Shown here one piece after another: positions 45,813 to 53,300 of a stretch of 64,000 bases of DNA; position 1 is the first letter of the stretch; every line of letters begins with the position of its first letter. The stretch is from Gemmata palustris. Lineage in GTDB: Bacteria; Planctomycetota; Planctomycetia; Gemmatales; Gemmataceae. The stretch is from the NCBI RefSeq assembly GCF_017939745.1, contig NZ_JAGKQQ010000001.1, forward strand, positions 6,897,299 through 6,961,298. The letters run 5' to 3'. The notes beneath the pieces were generated by a model. That model was not told the DNA's origin. It saw nothing but the letters and a program-made list of their open reading frames with translations, and did not search any database. Position numbers and translations under genes: made by a program.

Positions 45813-45823
45813 TGTGCTGTCTT

Positions 45824-47062
45824 TCACTTCTTCTCGATGCGATACAGCGCCTTCTCGGTGCGGAGCAAGAGTGCATCGCCGTGGACCGCGCAACTGGCCT
45901 GTGTCTTCTCGCCGAGCTTGTTCTTCGCGATCTCTTCGTAACTCGCGCCCGGTTTAAACACAGTCGTCGTGCCCGCTTCGTCTAGCAGGTACACCAGTCC
46001 GTCCGCGAGCAGCGGCGACGAAGAGAAGTTCCCGCCGACGCGCTCGTTCCACCGTTCGGCCCCCGTCTTCGCGTCGAGGCAACTCAGCACGCCGCTGTCG
46101 GAAACCATGTACAGGGCGTCGTCGATCGCCAGGATCGACGGGTTGAGCGGGACGTTCTTTTTGACCGTGAACGCGACGTGCGAGCCCGTCACGTCACCCT
46201 TTCCGTCCGGCTTAACGGCAACCAGGTTCGCCGCGTTGTACCCGGTGCAAACGTAGACGAGGCCGTTCGCGAACACCGGTTTCGGTACCACGGAATACCC
46301 GCTCCCGTAGGTCGCGCGCCAGATCTCCTGACCGGTCTTCGGGTCGAGCGCCATCATCACTCCACTACCGGCGGAGACGAGTTGCTCTTTATCCTTCACT
46401 TTGATGAGTAACGGTGTGCTGAACGAGAACGGGTTCGCCCCGGTCTTGTTGTTCCGCGGCGTCTGCCACGCGATCTTTCCCGTTGCCTTGTCGAGCGCGA
46501 TCACGGCCTGTTTGTCGGTGCCGTCCACGCTGAAGATGAGGTGCTTCCCCGAGAGGACCGGCGACCCACCGTTGCCGTGAACCGGGGTGTACTTGAGCTC
46601 CTGTTTGGCCCACACCTTGCTCCCGTCTTTCGCATCCAAGCACGCGGTGCCCATGTGCCCGAAGTGGACGTACACTTTGCCGTCCTCGACCACCGGTGTC
46701 GGACTGGCGTGGCTGTTCTTCTTGTGGGGTTTCGGCGCCTCCGCGCCTTGCTTGAATACCTCTTGGTCCCATTCGATGTCGCCAGTTTTCACGTCCAAAC
46801 GCACCGCGCGGAGCGAGTAACCCTCTCCCTGAGAAACGGCGGTCGTCAGATAAACCTTTCCGCCCGCGACCGCCGGCGACGACCAACCCAACCCCGGTAA
46901 CTCTTTGCGCCACGTCACGTTCTTTTTGGTGTCCCATTCGGTCGGCAGTTTCGCGTCCGCGTGTCCGTTGCCGGCCGGTCCGCGGAACTGGTTCCAGTCG
47001 GCTGCAAGTAGGGTGGGAGCGAGTGCGAATGCGAGCGCGAAACGGGAGACGAACCGGTGCAT
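45824..47062 (-). CDS. Secreted PQQ-type beta-propeller protein
   Basis: A 412-residue protein with a signal peptide (FALAFALAPTLLAAD). The mature chain starts with DWNQFRGPAGNGHADAK, the same signature as the paralogue at 17002. At least six propeller repeats are visible, for example ALDPKTGQEIWRATYGSGYS and CLDAKTGAERWNERVGGNFS. The family also includes BamB and PQQ dehydrogenases; no PQQ-binding calcium site was recognised. It is likely a periplasmic scaffold or binding protein. CGGAG precedes the start. It converges on the hypothetical gene ending at 45302. Confidence 0.88.
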   Translation of the reverse strand: MHRFVSRFALAFALAPTLLAADWNQFRGPAGNGHADAKLPTEWDTKKNVTWRKELPGLGWSSPAVAGGKVYLTTAVSQGEGYSLRAVRLDVKTGDIEWDQEVFKQGAEAPKPHKKNSHASPTPVVEDGKVYVHFGHMGTACLDAKDGSKVWAKQELKYTPVHGNGGSPVLSGKHLIFSVDGTDKQAVIALDKATGKIAWQTPRNNKTGANPFSFSTPLLIKVKDKEQLVSAGSGVMMALDPKTGQEIWRATYGSGYSVVPKPVFANGLVYVCTGYNAANLVAVKPDGKGDVTGSHVAFTVKKNVPLNPSILAIDDALYMVSDSGVLSCLDAKTGAERWNERVGGNFSSSPLLADGLVYLLDEAGTTTVFKPGASYEEIAKNKLGEKTQASCAVHGDALLLRTEKALYRIEKK

Positions 47063-47466
47063 GCGCGGACTCCGAGCGAGAAGGGCTTGGTGGCGGGAGA
47101 GTGTTACACACTTTATGTCGAAATCGGCGCCGGGTCTTTCGGAAAGTCAGTGACCGGACGAACGGCGGGCCGCCCCGACGTGGGCGGACCCGCGAATCGT
47201 GGCTAACAATTCTCCATATTTCGCCACTTTGGGCTGACATTCGAGTAACACGCACACCCAAAATGCGCTCCTGACCTGACGCACGCGACATTGAATCTTG
47301 CGAACGGCGCGGCGTAAGCCCGCCGGTGTTTTCAGAGGTCATTCGCTACAAGTTTTTCGGGTACGGTGTGAGCCATTGTGGTGGGCGCCACCGGCGGGCT
47401 TACGCCGCACCGTTCGCAAGGCGCCATTCAACAACACCCGCCCCGCGTCACGGTAGAATAGCCGCC
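47063..47466. other. Intergenic region with a MITE-like element
   Basis: About 400 bases between divergent genes. The first part (47190-47260) holds TAACAATTC and TGACATTCGAGTAAC words related to the TGTTAGC motif family but degenerate. The second part is the inverted-repeat element at 47297-47420. No gene was accepted. Confidence 0.5.
47297..47420. mobile_element. MITE-like element with 32-bp inverted arms
   Basis: The arms 47297-47328 and 47389-47420 are inverted copies with one mismatch over 32 bases; the right arm contains CACCGGCGGGCTTACGCC. The whole is 124 bases, and the 60-base centre codes for nothing recognisable. The size and structure are those of a miniature inverted-repeat element. 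No clear target duplication was found at the edges, so the exact ends are uncertain. It lies 46 bases upstream of the gene at 47467. Confidence 0.65.
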
Positions 47467-48432
47467 ATGAAACTCATCGTGAAAACCGTCCTGGTGCTGC
47501 TGGCGCTCACGAGCGTGGGCATCATGGCCGCGCTTCAGTTCCAACCCGTAGGCGCCCCCGGACCCGCGCCTCTGACCGCGTTCGGCGATTCGACCATCCG
47601 CGCGAAAGCGGGCGCGTCCGACATCGTCATTCGCACCACCGCGCGCACGGCCGGGGCGATCCACTCGCTGACGTGGGGCGGGAAGGCGTTCGTGGACAGC
47701 TTCGACCACGGGCGGCAAATCCAGTCGGCATCGAACTTCGACAGCGGGCAGAAGTTCGTCCCCGAGGTGTTCAACCCGACCGAAGCCGGGAGCATGGCCG
47801 ACGGGCGCGGGGCGACTTCCACGGGCAAGTTGCTCGAGCTGAGCGCGAAGGAAAACGAACTCGTGACGCTCAACCGGATGGCGTTCTGGCTGAAGCCGGG
47901 GGAGAAGTCGCTGGGTAATCCCGCGCGGAACACGGTCGCGCTATCGGACCACTACCTCGCGAAGCGCGTCATCATCGGCTACAAGGAACTGTCCCACGCG
48001 ATCGAGTACCGAGTTACGTTTCTCGTTCCGAGCGGCGAGAAGCACACCTACGCGCAGTTCGAGGCGGTCACGGGGTACATGCCGCCCGAGTTCGACACGT
48101 TCCTCCGGTTCAATGCGAAGGAAGGGAAATTGCAACCGCTCACCGATGGCCCAGGCGAGCAAGCCGACCCGGTCGTGTTGGGCACAGCCGACGGCAAGCA
48201 CGCAATGGGCGTGTACGCGCCGGATCTACCGAGTAGGGGATTTGAGGGCGCCGGGTACGGGCGGTTCCGCTTCGTGCCGGAAAAGGTGGTGAAGTGGAAC
48301 TGCGTTTTCCGTTTGAGGAATCAGGACGGTGTTCCCGGTGGCGACCACCAGTTCCGGTGCTTCGTTGTTGTGGGCACGACCGCGAATTGCGAAGTGACGC
48401 TTACCGCGCTGCACAACGAGTTCGCGAAGTAG
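47467..48432 (+). CDS. Hypothetical exported protein, about 321 residues
   Basis: A signal peptide or N-terminal anchor is present (VKTVLVLLALTSVGIMAALQ). The rest (SDIVIRTTARTAGAIHSLTW, then GYKELSHAIEYRVTFLVPSG) looks like a beta-rich sugar-binding or carbohydrate-active fold, in the manner of galactose mutarotase-like proteins, but no catalytic motif can be named. The start is the ATG at 47467; the open frame upstream runs into the MITE-like element and is not convincing. It follows the PQQ-type gene divergently and precedes the zinc-ribbon protein. Confidence 0.72.
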   Translation: MKLIVKTVLVLLALTSVGIMAALQFQPVGAPGPAPLTAFGDSTIRAKAGASDIVIRTTARTAGAIHSLTWGGKAFVDSFDHGRQIQSASNFDSGQKFVPEVFNPTEAGSMADGRGATSTGKLLELSAKENELVTLNRMAFWLKPGEKSLGNPARNTVALSDHYLAKRVIIGYKELSHAIEYRVTFLVPSGEKHTYAQFEAVTGYMPPEFDTFLRFNAKEGKLQPLTDGPGEQADPVVLGTADGKHAMGVYAPDLPSRGFEGAGYGRFRFVPEKVVKWNCVFRLRNQDGVPGGDHQFRCFVVVGTTANCEVTLTALHNEFAK

Positions 48433-48623
48433 CGGGCCGCACGAGCCGTGAGGCGGGCGCGCGCCGGCGCTGGCACGGTAGACCCGCGACCCCTATTACA
48501 ACGGTTCCGATTGTAGTGACGGGGCAACCGCGCCGGGCGCAATGGTGAGTGCGCGCGGGCTGCATTCCCGGCTCTGATTCGCTATCATCGCGCTCATCGG
48601 ACGTGTCGCCACCCGAGGTCCGC

Positions 48624-49499
48624 GTGATCCGGTTTAACTGTCCCAACTGCAGCCGACACTACGAACTGCCGCCCGCGCTAGCGTTCCTCCCGCTGGTGTG
48701 CAAGCAGTGCGGTCACCACATCACGCCTCCGGCCTCGGAACCCGATCCGCCCCCTCCCCCCGCTCCGCCGCCTGTGCCGGTCCAGCCGAAGCCGGTCGCT
48801 CCAGCAGTGCCGCCGAAGGCCCCGCTACCGGTCGCCAAGATCGTTGCGCCCCCACCGGGTGCGAAACCCCCGACCGCGAAGTTACCCCCACCGGCCGATG
48901 TGAAACCGCCGGTCGCGAAGCCGCCGGCTCCCCCGGCCGACGATACCGACGTGTTCGTGACGAAGCCGGATTCGACGCCGGACATCGACTTCAACGTGGG
49001 CGGGCCGACGGCCTCGAGCCTCAGTGACGCGGCCCGCATCTGGCCCCCGGGGGCGAGCGACGCGAACCAGGCCAGTTCGCCGGAACTCGAAAGCACGGTG
49101 GGACCAACCTCCACCACGGAAGCGCACGCGGCTCCGGGAATCGACCTCAAGTTGCTCGGCCCGGAACCCCCGCGCACGCCCCCGCCTTCCAAGCGTACTC
49201 CCCAACCACCGGAGCCCGAGCCGGAACTCGAGGAGCGGCCCGAACCGACGCTGGTGCCGTTCATCGCCGATCTGGTCGCGTTCGTCGTGCTGGTCGTGGT
49301 CGGGATGTTCGTTGGCGAAATGCTGGCGAAGAAAACAACGGGCGAGGTGCTCTCGACGGCCGGGTCCGCGCCGACGTTCCCGCCGCCCGATTTACTCTTG
49401 TGGGGCGGTCCGCCCGCGGTGTTCGCGCTAATCTATCTGCTGCTCAGCAGCCGGAAGTTGAGCGTGGGTGAGTGGCTGCGCCGCAGGCGCGCCCAGTAA
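48624..49499 (+). CDS. Zinc-ribbon, proline-rich, two-TM membrane protein
   Basis: About 291 residues starting at a GTG with GAGG seven bases before it. Residues 1-32 hold a zinc ribbon (FNCPNCSRHYELP and CKQCGHH), a form common at the N-termini of planctomycete proteins. About 170 residues rich in Pro, Ala and Lys follow, probably unfolded. Two hydrophobic helices (FIADLVAFVVLVVVGMFVGE and FPPPDLLLWGGPPAVFALIY) lie near the C-terminus, which ends in a basic WLRRRRAQ tail. The function is unknown; the zinc ribbon and long linker suggest a binding protein on the cytoplasmic side. Confidence 0.72.
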   Translation: MIRFNCPNCSRHYELPPALAFLPLVCKQCGHHITPPASEPDPPPPPAPPPVPVQPKPVAPAVPPKAPLPVAKIVAPPPGAKPPTAKLPPPADVKPPVAKPPAPPADDTDVFVTKPDSTPDIDFNVGGPTASSLSDAARIWPPGASDANQASSPELESTVGPTSTTEAHAAPGIDLKLLGPEPPRTPPPSKRTPQPPEPEPELEERPEPTLVPFIADLVAFVVLVVVGMFVGEMLAKKTTGEVLSTAGSAPTFPPPDLLLWGGPPAVFALIYLLLSSRKLSVGEWLRRRRAQ

Positions 49500-49516
49500 A
49501 CAAATTGCTGCATCAT

Positions 49517-50383
49517 TTACCGCGTGCGCCCGGCCTCGGCCGCGATCGACGCCCGGCGCGTGCCCGAGCCGAGTGACGGGAGGTCGGGCGCGGTGCCGGG
49601 GTTCACTTGGCGGGCGCGGATCACGAGCACCCGCTGGCGCGGCTGCCCGTTCGCTTCCACGCTGAAGAGCGCGGCGCCGAGCGTGTCCGACTGGTCCGCC
49701 TGCCACCCGATGACCAGGTACTCGTTGCGGCCGAGCGGGGCATCGAACGCGAGGGGCTGGTACCGGACCAGCGGAACCTCTTCGTGCTTCACGAACCCGG
49801 TCGCGTCCGCGGACGGGCGCAGGAACAGTTGCCGCTCGCCGTGCTGGAGCTGCGGTTCGCACCACACCCGCACGCGGCGGTCGCTCGTCGGTTCCGGGCG
49901 CACGAGGATGCCGCCCCGCGCCTGTTTCAGTTCGACCGGCTTGCGCTGGCCGGCGAGGTCCGTGAGGACGGTGAACTCGCACCGCTCGTTCGGCCCGCTG
50001 GTCGGCAGCACTTCTTCCTTGCGGTTCGCGAACGTGAGCCCGCGCCCGCCGATCGCCTCCGAATCGGATTCGAGGAGCGTTTGGAACCGCGCCGGGAGCG
50101 CCCCGGAGATGACGCCCGCGCGGAGCCCGTTCTCGCTCAGGAGCACCTGCATTTCGGACGAGCCGATCGGCAGCGTCGCGGCCCAGAGGTCGCGGTCGAG
50201 GAACCGGTCCCCGACGGGGCGCTCGAGGATGATCGACTCGAGCTGGATGCCCTCGACCTGCTGCACCGGCGCGAGGGACCGGGCCACGGACGCGAGCGAC
50301 GGTTTTTCGGTGCGGGTCAAGCACCCGCACGCGGTTCCCGCGCACAACGCCACAATCACCGAACGCACCCACGCCCGCCGCAT
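49517..50383 (-). CDS. Hypothetical lipoprotein, about 288 residues
   Basis: The N-terminus (SVIVALCAGTACGCLTRTEK) fits a lipoprotein signal with Cys in the A-C-G-C context. The mature part is beta-rich and shows no recognised domain; pieces such as EGIQLESIILERPVGDRFLD and LPIGSSEMQVLLSENGLRAG resemble planctomycete envelope proteins of unknown function. It converges on the zinc-ribbon gene with 17 bases between. The insertion sequence at 50479 lies 96 bases upstream of its start and has landed in what may have been its promoter region. Confidence 0.75.
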   Translation of the reverse strand: MRRAWVRSVIVALCAGTACGCLTRTEKPSLASVARSLAPVQQVEGIQLESIILERPVGDRFLDRDLWAATLPIGSSEMQVLLSENGLRAGVISGALPARFQTLLESDSEAIGGRGLTFANRKEEVLPTSGPNERCEFTVLTDLAGQRKPVELKQARGGILVRPEPTSDRRVRVWCEPQLQHGERQLFLRPSADATGFVKHEEVPLVRYQPLAFDAPLGRNEYLVIGWQADQSDTLGAALFSVEANGQPRQRVLVIRARQVNPGTAPDLPSLGSGTRRASIAAEAGRTR

Positions 50384-50505
50384 CGGTTCGCACGCCTTGG
50401 GTATCTAAAGGTTTCACCCGCGTGCATAGCTTCGGTGGTGGCTGGGGTCAATCTCGATTTTGAGCACAAGAATGCACAGGGTGTCCCTGTAGATTTTGGC
50501 AACGC

Positions 50506-51543
50506 TCAAGCGGCGGTCCAGAAGTCGTGCCAGTCTGGGGTCTCGATGACGGCCGCCAGTTCCACCAGCGGCCCGACGTGTTCCACGCGCCACCGCGCGC
50601 CGGTTAGTTTCATCCGGCGATTCACCAACTGCTTCACCGAACCCTCGATTAACCCGCTGCCGATACTCCGACCATTTGCCAGCCGTTGCGCGTAGCCCAA
50701 CCGCGTCGGGTGCGAGCCGAGGTAACGCGCCAACGCCCGCAACACGTCTCCGTTGGATTCCGACGGCAACGCGCCGAACGTATCGGCGATCCACCGCTCG
50801 ATCCCGGCTTTCCCATCCGTCACCACGGCCAACAAGGCGCTCTGCCGACGAGCGGTCGCCTCCGCCGTCTCACCCCAGATCGCCTTCACCGCAGTCCCGA
50901 TGTGCTCGATCGCGTGATACACGTCCAATACACCGGCGGCCTGGGGCAACACATCGGCCGCCAGATTCCAGATCCACTCCGCGCCGTCACCCAATACCGT
51001 CACGTCGCTGGCGGTGGTCACCTTCAGGCGATCCGCCTCCGCTCGCACGCGCTCCGCGAAAATGCTCGCGCCCTCGACGTTGGCCACCACGGTCCGAATC
51101 GTTGGGGGCGGCAACACGCGGTCGCTCCACTTTTCGGGCGTCGCGGACTTCCCCCGCTCTCGCTTGCAAACCACGCCCAACTTGATGTCCCGCCATCCGG
51201 TCGTGGTGTTCACCTTCCCGGCGTCGATTTGCACCTCGACGACTCCCCCGGCCGTTGCGAATCGTTCGGCGTCGGCGCGATGCTCGCGGGAGGCCCTCAG
51301 ACTCTTCGCGGCGGCGTGTGTGAGTTGGCGAATCACCTCGTCGTCTAACTCCCAACCGGCCAACTCACGCAGCGTTACTTCCGCACGCGCAAAGGAATCC
51401 CTCGCACCGGCCAGAACCGCCATCCGCTGTGCGGCGGTCGTTACATACCCCTCGGCTCCCAGAACGGCATCGGCCGGGAACGCTCCGCCATCGGCGCGGA
51501 TGGCGTACTGACGGCGGAGGCGGATGCGCCCGAGTGCCGTCAA
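50506..51543 (-). CDS. ISKra4-like transposase, C-terminal frame
   Basis: The frame encodes 345 residues from a TTG, but it is open further upstream and probably has no start of its own. The catalytic-domain pieces are VEVQIDAGKV with the first acidic residue, TVLGDGAEWIWNLA, VLDVYHAIEHI with the second acidic region, and RSIGSGLIEGSVKQLVNRRM with the conserved G-S-G-x-x-E-G glutamate. These agree with ISKra4-family DDE enzymes. Expression is probably by frameshift from the upstream frame (51540-51809), which it overlaps by four bases. No stop interrupts it, so it is likely functional. Confidence 0.88.
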   Translation of the reverse strand: MTALGRIRLRRQYAIRADGGAFPADAVLGAEGYVTTAAQRMAVLAGARDSFARAEVTLRELAGWELDDEVIRQLTHAAAKSLRASREHRADAERFATAGGVVEVQIDAGKVNTTTGWRDIKLGVVCKRERGKSATPEKWSDRVLPPPTIRTVVANVEGASIFAERVRAEADRLKVTTASDVTVLGDGAEWIWNLAADVLPQAAGVLDVYHAIEHIGTAVKAIWGETAEATARRQSALLAVVTDGKAGIERWIADTFGALPSESNGDVLRALARYLGSHPTRLGYAQRLANGRSIGSGLIEGSVKQLVNRRMKLTGARWRVEHVGPLVELAAVIETPDWHDFWTAA

Positions 51544-51809
51544 GAGCCAGCGGGGGCGTCGTCCTTTGAGCCTGCTGCCCGACTTTTTTGGGAAGCATCG
51601 GTGGTGTCGGCGCGACTCTGGACGGCGGAAGCCAACGTGTCGCGGACGAGTTCGCGTCCGGAGTCGAGGGCGACTCGTTCACAAGCGGCCAGTACCGTAC
51701 CATCGGGAGCGGTGGCACCGACGTGTCGCATCTGAGCGAAAAACGCCAGCGCCTGCTCCAAAATCAGTCGTTCCGCGTCGGTCTGGTACTCGATGGTTAG
51801 CGTCGGCAT
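51540..51809 (-). CDS. ISKra4-like transposase, N-terminal frame
   Basis: An 89-residue frame starting at ATG with GGAGG upstream. The sequence ALAFFAQMRHVGATAPDGTV, then VALDSGRELVRDTLASAV, is the helical N-terminal part seen in ISKra4-family proteins. The frame ends at TGA overlapping the TTG of the second frame. A run of six A (six T on the plus strand, 51584-51589) lies inside it, where a -1 shift would lead directly into the long frame. Confidence 0.82.
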   Translation of the reverse strand: MPTLTIEYQTDAERLILEQALAFFAQMRHVGATAPDGTVLAACERVALDSGRELVRDTLASAVQSRADTTDASQKSRAAGSKDDAPAGS

Positions 51810-51886
51810 CCGTGCCTCCCAGAGTCAAAAAGTGCAAGGACCAACAGCCTAACCACTACCGCCTGCCAAAATCTACAGGGACACCC

Positions 51887-52006
51887 GAATGCACAGGGCT
51901 TCCGCCCTGTGCTACAAACGCCGGCCGCTCCGCGGCGGAAGAGGGTTCTGGTCTTCGCCCCGGAGGGGCCGTCTTCCGTAACAGGGCGGAAGCCCTGTGC
52001 GCCCTG
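51887..52006. repeat. Dispersed palindromic repeat (CACAGGG family), IS-interrupted copy
   Basis: Starts AATGCACAGGGCTTCCGCCC and ends with GGGCGGAAGCCCTGTGCG, with CGCCGGCCGCTCCGCGGCGG and CGCCCCGGAGGGGCCGTCTT between. The outer parts form inverted arms. The first nine bases are also the target duplication of the insertion sequence, whose other side begins at 50470. Confidence 0.88.
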
Positions 52007-52010
52007 TGGT

Positions 52011-52805
52011 TCAATACTTAGCGAGGTCGCCCCCCTTACCCAGTCCCAAACCATCGACGACTTGCTTGGCCCCGTCGGTCAGGAACTTCAGTTCGCTGTT
52101 CACCGCGATGAACTGCCAGCCGTCCGCGATGCGCGATTTCGCTTCTTCGATGCTGAACGTGTGAATGCCGGCGGGCACACCGATCCGCTTCGCGGCGGCC
52201 AGGATGTCCGCGAGGGCCTGCTTGAAGACGTCCGGGTGCGGCGGTTTGCCGTCCGCGCTGCGCATGCTCGCGGCGAGGTCGTTGGGGCCGACGAACACCG
52301 CGTCGATACCGGGCACGGAGTACACTTCCTCGAAGTTCCGCACGGCCTGAATGTGCTCGCACTGGAGCACGATGAGGATCTCGTCGTTCGCTTTCGCGTA
52401 ATAGTCCACCGGGTTCGCGGCGAAGTTCAGCGCGTGAACGCTCCCGCCGACGCTCCGCGTGCCGAACGGCGGGTACAGGCACGCGCTCACGGCGTCCTCG
52501 GCCTCCTGGCGCGTGTTCACCATCGGCACCACGACGCCGAACCCGCCGTTGTCGAGGACGCGCTTGATGTGGTCGTGCCGGTTGGAGGGCACGCGCACGA
52601 GCGGCACGCTCCCGGCATCCGCGATCGACGCGATCATGTGCGTGGTGGTCTCGACGTTGACGAGCGAGTGCTCGACGTCGACGGTGAGCCAGTCGAAACC
52701 AGCGCGCGCGAGGAACCGCGACGCGGTGACGCTGCCGAGCGAGAGCCAGGTTCCGACCGTGGGTTTACCGGACTTCAAGAGTTGCTTAACGGGATTGGTG
52801 CGCAT
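52011..52805 (-). CDS. HpcH/HpaI-family aldolase
   Basis: A 264-residue class II pyruvate aldolase of the HpcH/HpaI family. Typical pieces are GTWLSLGSVTASRFLARAGF, LTVDVEHSL with the base region, LVRVPSN with the arginine that binds pyruvate, LQCEHIQAV with the metal-binding glutamate, and FVGPNDLAASM with the metal aspartate. Such enzymes cleave 4-hydroxy-2-oxo acids to pyruvate and an aldehyde, with Mg2+ or Mn2+. The natural substrate here is unknown. The start is ATG at MRTNPVKQLL. The gene follows the repeat at 51887-52006 with four bases between. Confidence 0.92.
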   Translation of the reverse strand: MRTNPVKQLLKSGKPTVGTWLSLGSVTASRFLARAGFDWLTVDVEHSLVNVETTTHMIASIADAGSVPLVRVPSNRHDHIKRVLDNGGFGVVVPMVNTRQEAEDAVSACLYPPFGTRSVGGSVHALNFAANPVDYYAKANDEILIVLQCEHIQAVRNFEEVYSVPGIDAVFVGPNDLAASMRSADGKPPHPDVFKQALADILAAAKRIGVPAGIHTFSIEEAKSRIADGWQFIAVNSELKFLTDGAKQVVDGLGLGKGGDLAKY

Positions 52806-52848
52806 GGGGGTTCCGGGGGAGGAGGGTACGCACCTGTTGTATCGCGGT

Positions 52849-53214
52849 TCAGTCGAAGAACTCGGCGTTGCGTCGGAGGAACAGCGTGTACGCGCCGAAG
52901 AACCCGCAGATCGCGAGGCCGCCCGCGATCAGTTCGGGGTCGCGAACCCCGGCGAACGCCCCGATCGTGAGGCCGGCCGCGCTCACGATTTTCACGAGGT
53001 TCAGCCGCATTGCCCAGGTGTGGGCGTAGTCGCTGAGGCGCAGCAGGCCGTAAGCGAGCGGCAGTTCGAGCAGTTGAAGGATTCCGGTGATGCCCATCGC
53101 GCTCATGCGCTGGCCGGGCGGCGCGTTGAAGACGGCCCACGCGAACCACCCCAGCGCCAGCACCAGTGAGACGAGCACGAAGCCGAGCAGGACGAACCAC
53201 CGGCGGGCGGACAT
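52849..53214 (-). CDS. Small four-TM membrane protein
   Basis: A 121-residue protein with about four hydrophobic segments: WFVLLGFVLVSLVLALGWFA, ITGILQLLELPLAYGLLRL, IVSAAGLTIGAFAG and LIAGGLAICGFFGAYTLFL. No catalytic or binding motif is visible and no family was recognised. It is 43 bases upstream of the aldolase gene on the same strand, so the two may be co-transcribed. Confidence 0.65.
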   Translation of the reverse strand: MSARRWFVLLGFVLVSLVLALGWFAWAVFNAPPGQRMSAMGITGILQLLELPLAYGLLRLSDYAHTWAMRLNLVKIVSAAGLTIGAFAGVRDPELIAGGLAICGFFGAYTLFLRRNAEFFD

Positions 53215-53300
53215 GGCGGGCCTGTTTTCTGTGACGCGGGGGCACCAACGACCGGGTCGGCCGTGCGTCCCAAACGCGCGATGCCGATTCCCTCAATCTG

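Larger units (their letters stand above)
45303..45823. other. Convergent intergenic region holding two repeats
   Basis: About 520 bases between convergent genes. It contains the inverted TGTTAGC repeat (45405-45452) and a full copy of the CACAGGG repeat (45690-45812). Between them, 45460-45660 is AT-richer, with no supported gene; the short frames there lack ribosome binding sites. Confidence 0.55.
50479..51886 (-). mobile_element. Complete ISKra4-like insertion sequence, 1,408 bp
   Basis: The left end (50479-50501) and right end (51864-51886) are perfect 23-base inverted repeats beginning GGGTGTCCCTGTAGATTTTG. Both are flanked by the direct repeat GAATGCACA (50470-50478 and 51887-51895), a 9-base target duplication. 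The insertion split a CACAGGG-family repeat. Inside are two overlapping minus-strand frames that together form a transposase. All the parts needed for movement are intact, so the element looks recent. Confidence 0.92.
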
